Both the position numbers and the translations under genes were made by a program. Shown here piece by piece: positions 63,892 to 64,000 of a stretch of 64,000 bases of DNA; positions within the stretch are counted from its first letter, which is position 1, and the number at the start of each line of letters is the position of its first letter. The stretch is from positions 18,588 through 82,587 of the forward strand of contig DASCQF010000189.1 in the NCBI GenBank assembly GCA_036012905.1. The letters run 5' to 3'. Under the pieces are notes generated by a model. The model was not told the origin of the DNA. It worked only from the letters and a program-made list of their open reading frames with translations, and ran no database searches. Origin of the DNA: NP936 sp002726085. Its GTDB lineage: Bacteria; Acidobacteriota; Vicinamibacteria; Vicinamibacterales; UBA8438.

Positions 63892-64000
63892 TTATGGACA
63901 CCTGAAAACCGGCCATTAACGGGCTGCGGCTGAGACGTTGACGCCGGCGGGGACGACATGGTCCTACGCCGGCATGAGCAACGTCTTGAGCAACGAGCAA
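63877..64000 (+). mobile_element. Left end of an IS21-family insertion sequence (continues beyond window)
   Basis: Two direct copies of AAAACCGGCCATT (63881 and 63905), spaced 24 bases, are the multiple terminal binding repeats typical of IS21 ends, followed by the start of an IstA-like gene. The exact outer boundary is not certain; the transition from VWA to non-VWA sequence lies between about 63800 and 63880. Confidence 0.7.
63974..64000 (+). CDS. istA: IS21-type transposase IstA, first 9 codons
   Basis: MSNVLSNEQ, cut by the window edge, matches the start of IstA proteins of the group that begins MSNVL. Position ~80 bases inside the IS end and orientation inward agree. Too short for a firm call alone. 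Confidence 0.5.

Overview
The window is about 65 % GC and its gene content points to an Acidobacteriota chromosome, most likely the Vicinamibacteria branch. This is an inference. The evidence is the PadR regulators next to ABC/adaptor genes, a VWFA-related exported protein, a DUF5666 lipoprotein, a kinase-TPR protein, many secreted c-type cytochromes, matrixin- and astacin-type proteases, and many single-copy exported lipoproteins. There is no rRNA operon, no CRISPR array and one tRNA (Val-CAC).

Layout. 1-4.6 kb: 5' part of a type III polyketide synthase, then an exported cytochrome c/copper-monooxygenase-like pair and a thioredoxin-like lipoprotein. 4.8-6.4 kb: a damaged divergent padR locus whose two flanking export genes are each cut short and joined to the tail of an unrelated gene. 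6.6-19.3 kb: matrixin and M48 proteases, hisC, an alpha/beta hydrolase, an aminotransferase, a 2H phosphoesterase, a CMD-family lipoprotein, VKOR, and a GYF-AIM24 protein. 19.4-22.9 kb: cytochrome c, ClC channel and PDZ protein. 23.4-27.8 kb: ABC ATPase, permease and periplasmic adaptor operon.

27.8-38.7 kb is a complete quinohemoprotein amine dehydrogenase (QHNDH) cluster. qhpE (leader protease) and qhpF (ABC exporter) are transcribed leftward; qhpG (FAD monooxygenase), qhpA (dihaem alpha subunit), qhpD (radical-SAM cross-linking enzyme), qhpC (cross-linked, CTQ-bearing gamma subunit) and qhpB (propeller beta subunit) are transcribed rightward. Between the two arms lie a cupin gene and an unusual astacin metallopeptidase with five propeller-like repeats inserted inside its catalytic domain. 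QhpD and QhpG modify QhpC, QhpE removes its leader, QhpF exports it, and it assembles with A and B in the periplasm.

38.8-59.9 kb: a DASS transporter, a broken Ser/Thr kinase-TPR gene, tatA, a peroxiredoxin whose peroxidatic residue is encoded by in-frame UGA (probable selenoprotein, with a SECIS-like hairpin), DUF3179, hypoxanthine phosphoribosyltransferase, a DUF5666 lipoprotein, tRNA-Val, a small envelope cluster, uvrB, a DHH phosphoesterase, a patatin-like pseudoenzyme, greA, an rRNA methyltransferase gene and rarA. 59.9-64 kb is an accessory strip: an IS3-type OrfA remnant, a carbonic-anhydrase-like gene, MazEF-type and RHH/PIN toxin-antitoxin pairs, and the left end of an IS21-family element that cuts off a VWA gene.

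Two dispersed repeat families stand out: a ~165-bp palindromic element (three copies) whose ~90-bp core is conserved while its self-complementary arms differ, and a GC-rich hairpin that begins at or beside stop codons. Six genes carry apparent single-site frameshifts, so either base-level sequence errors or real decay must be kept in mind.
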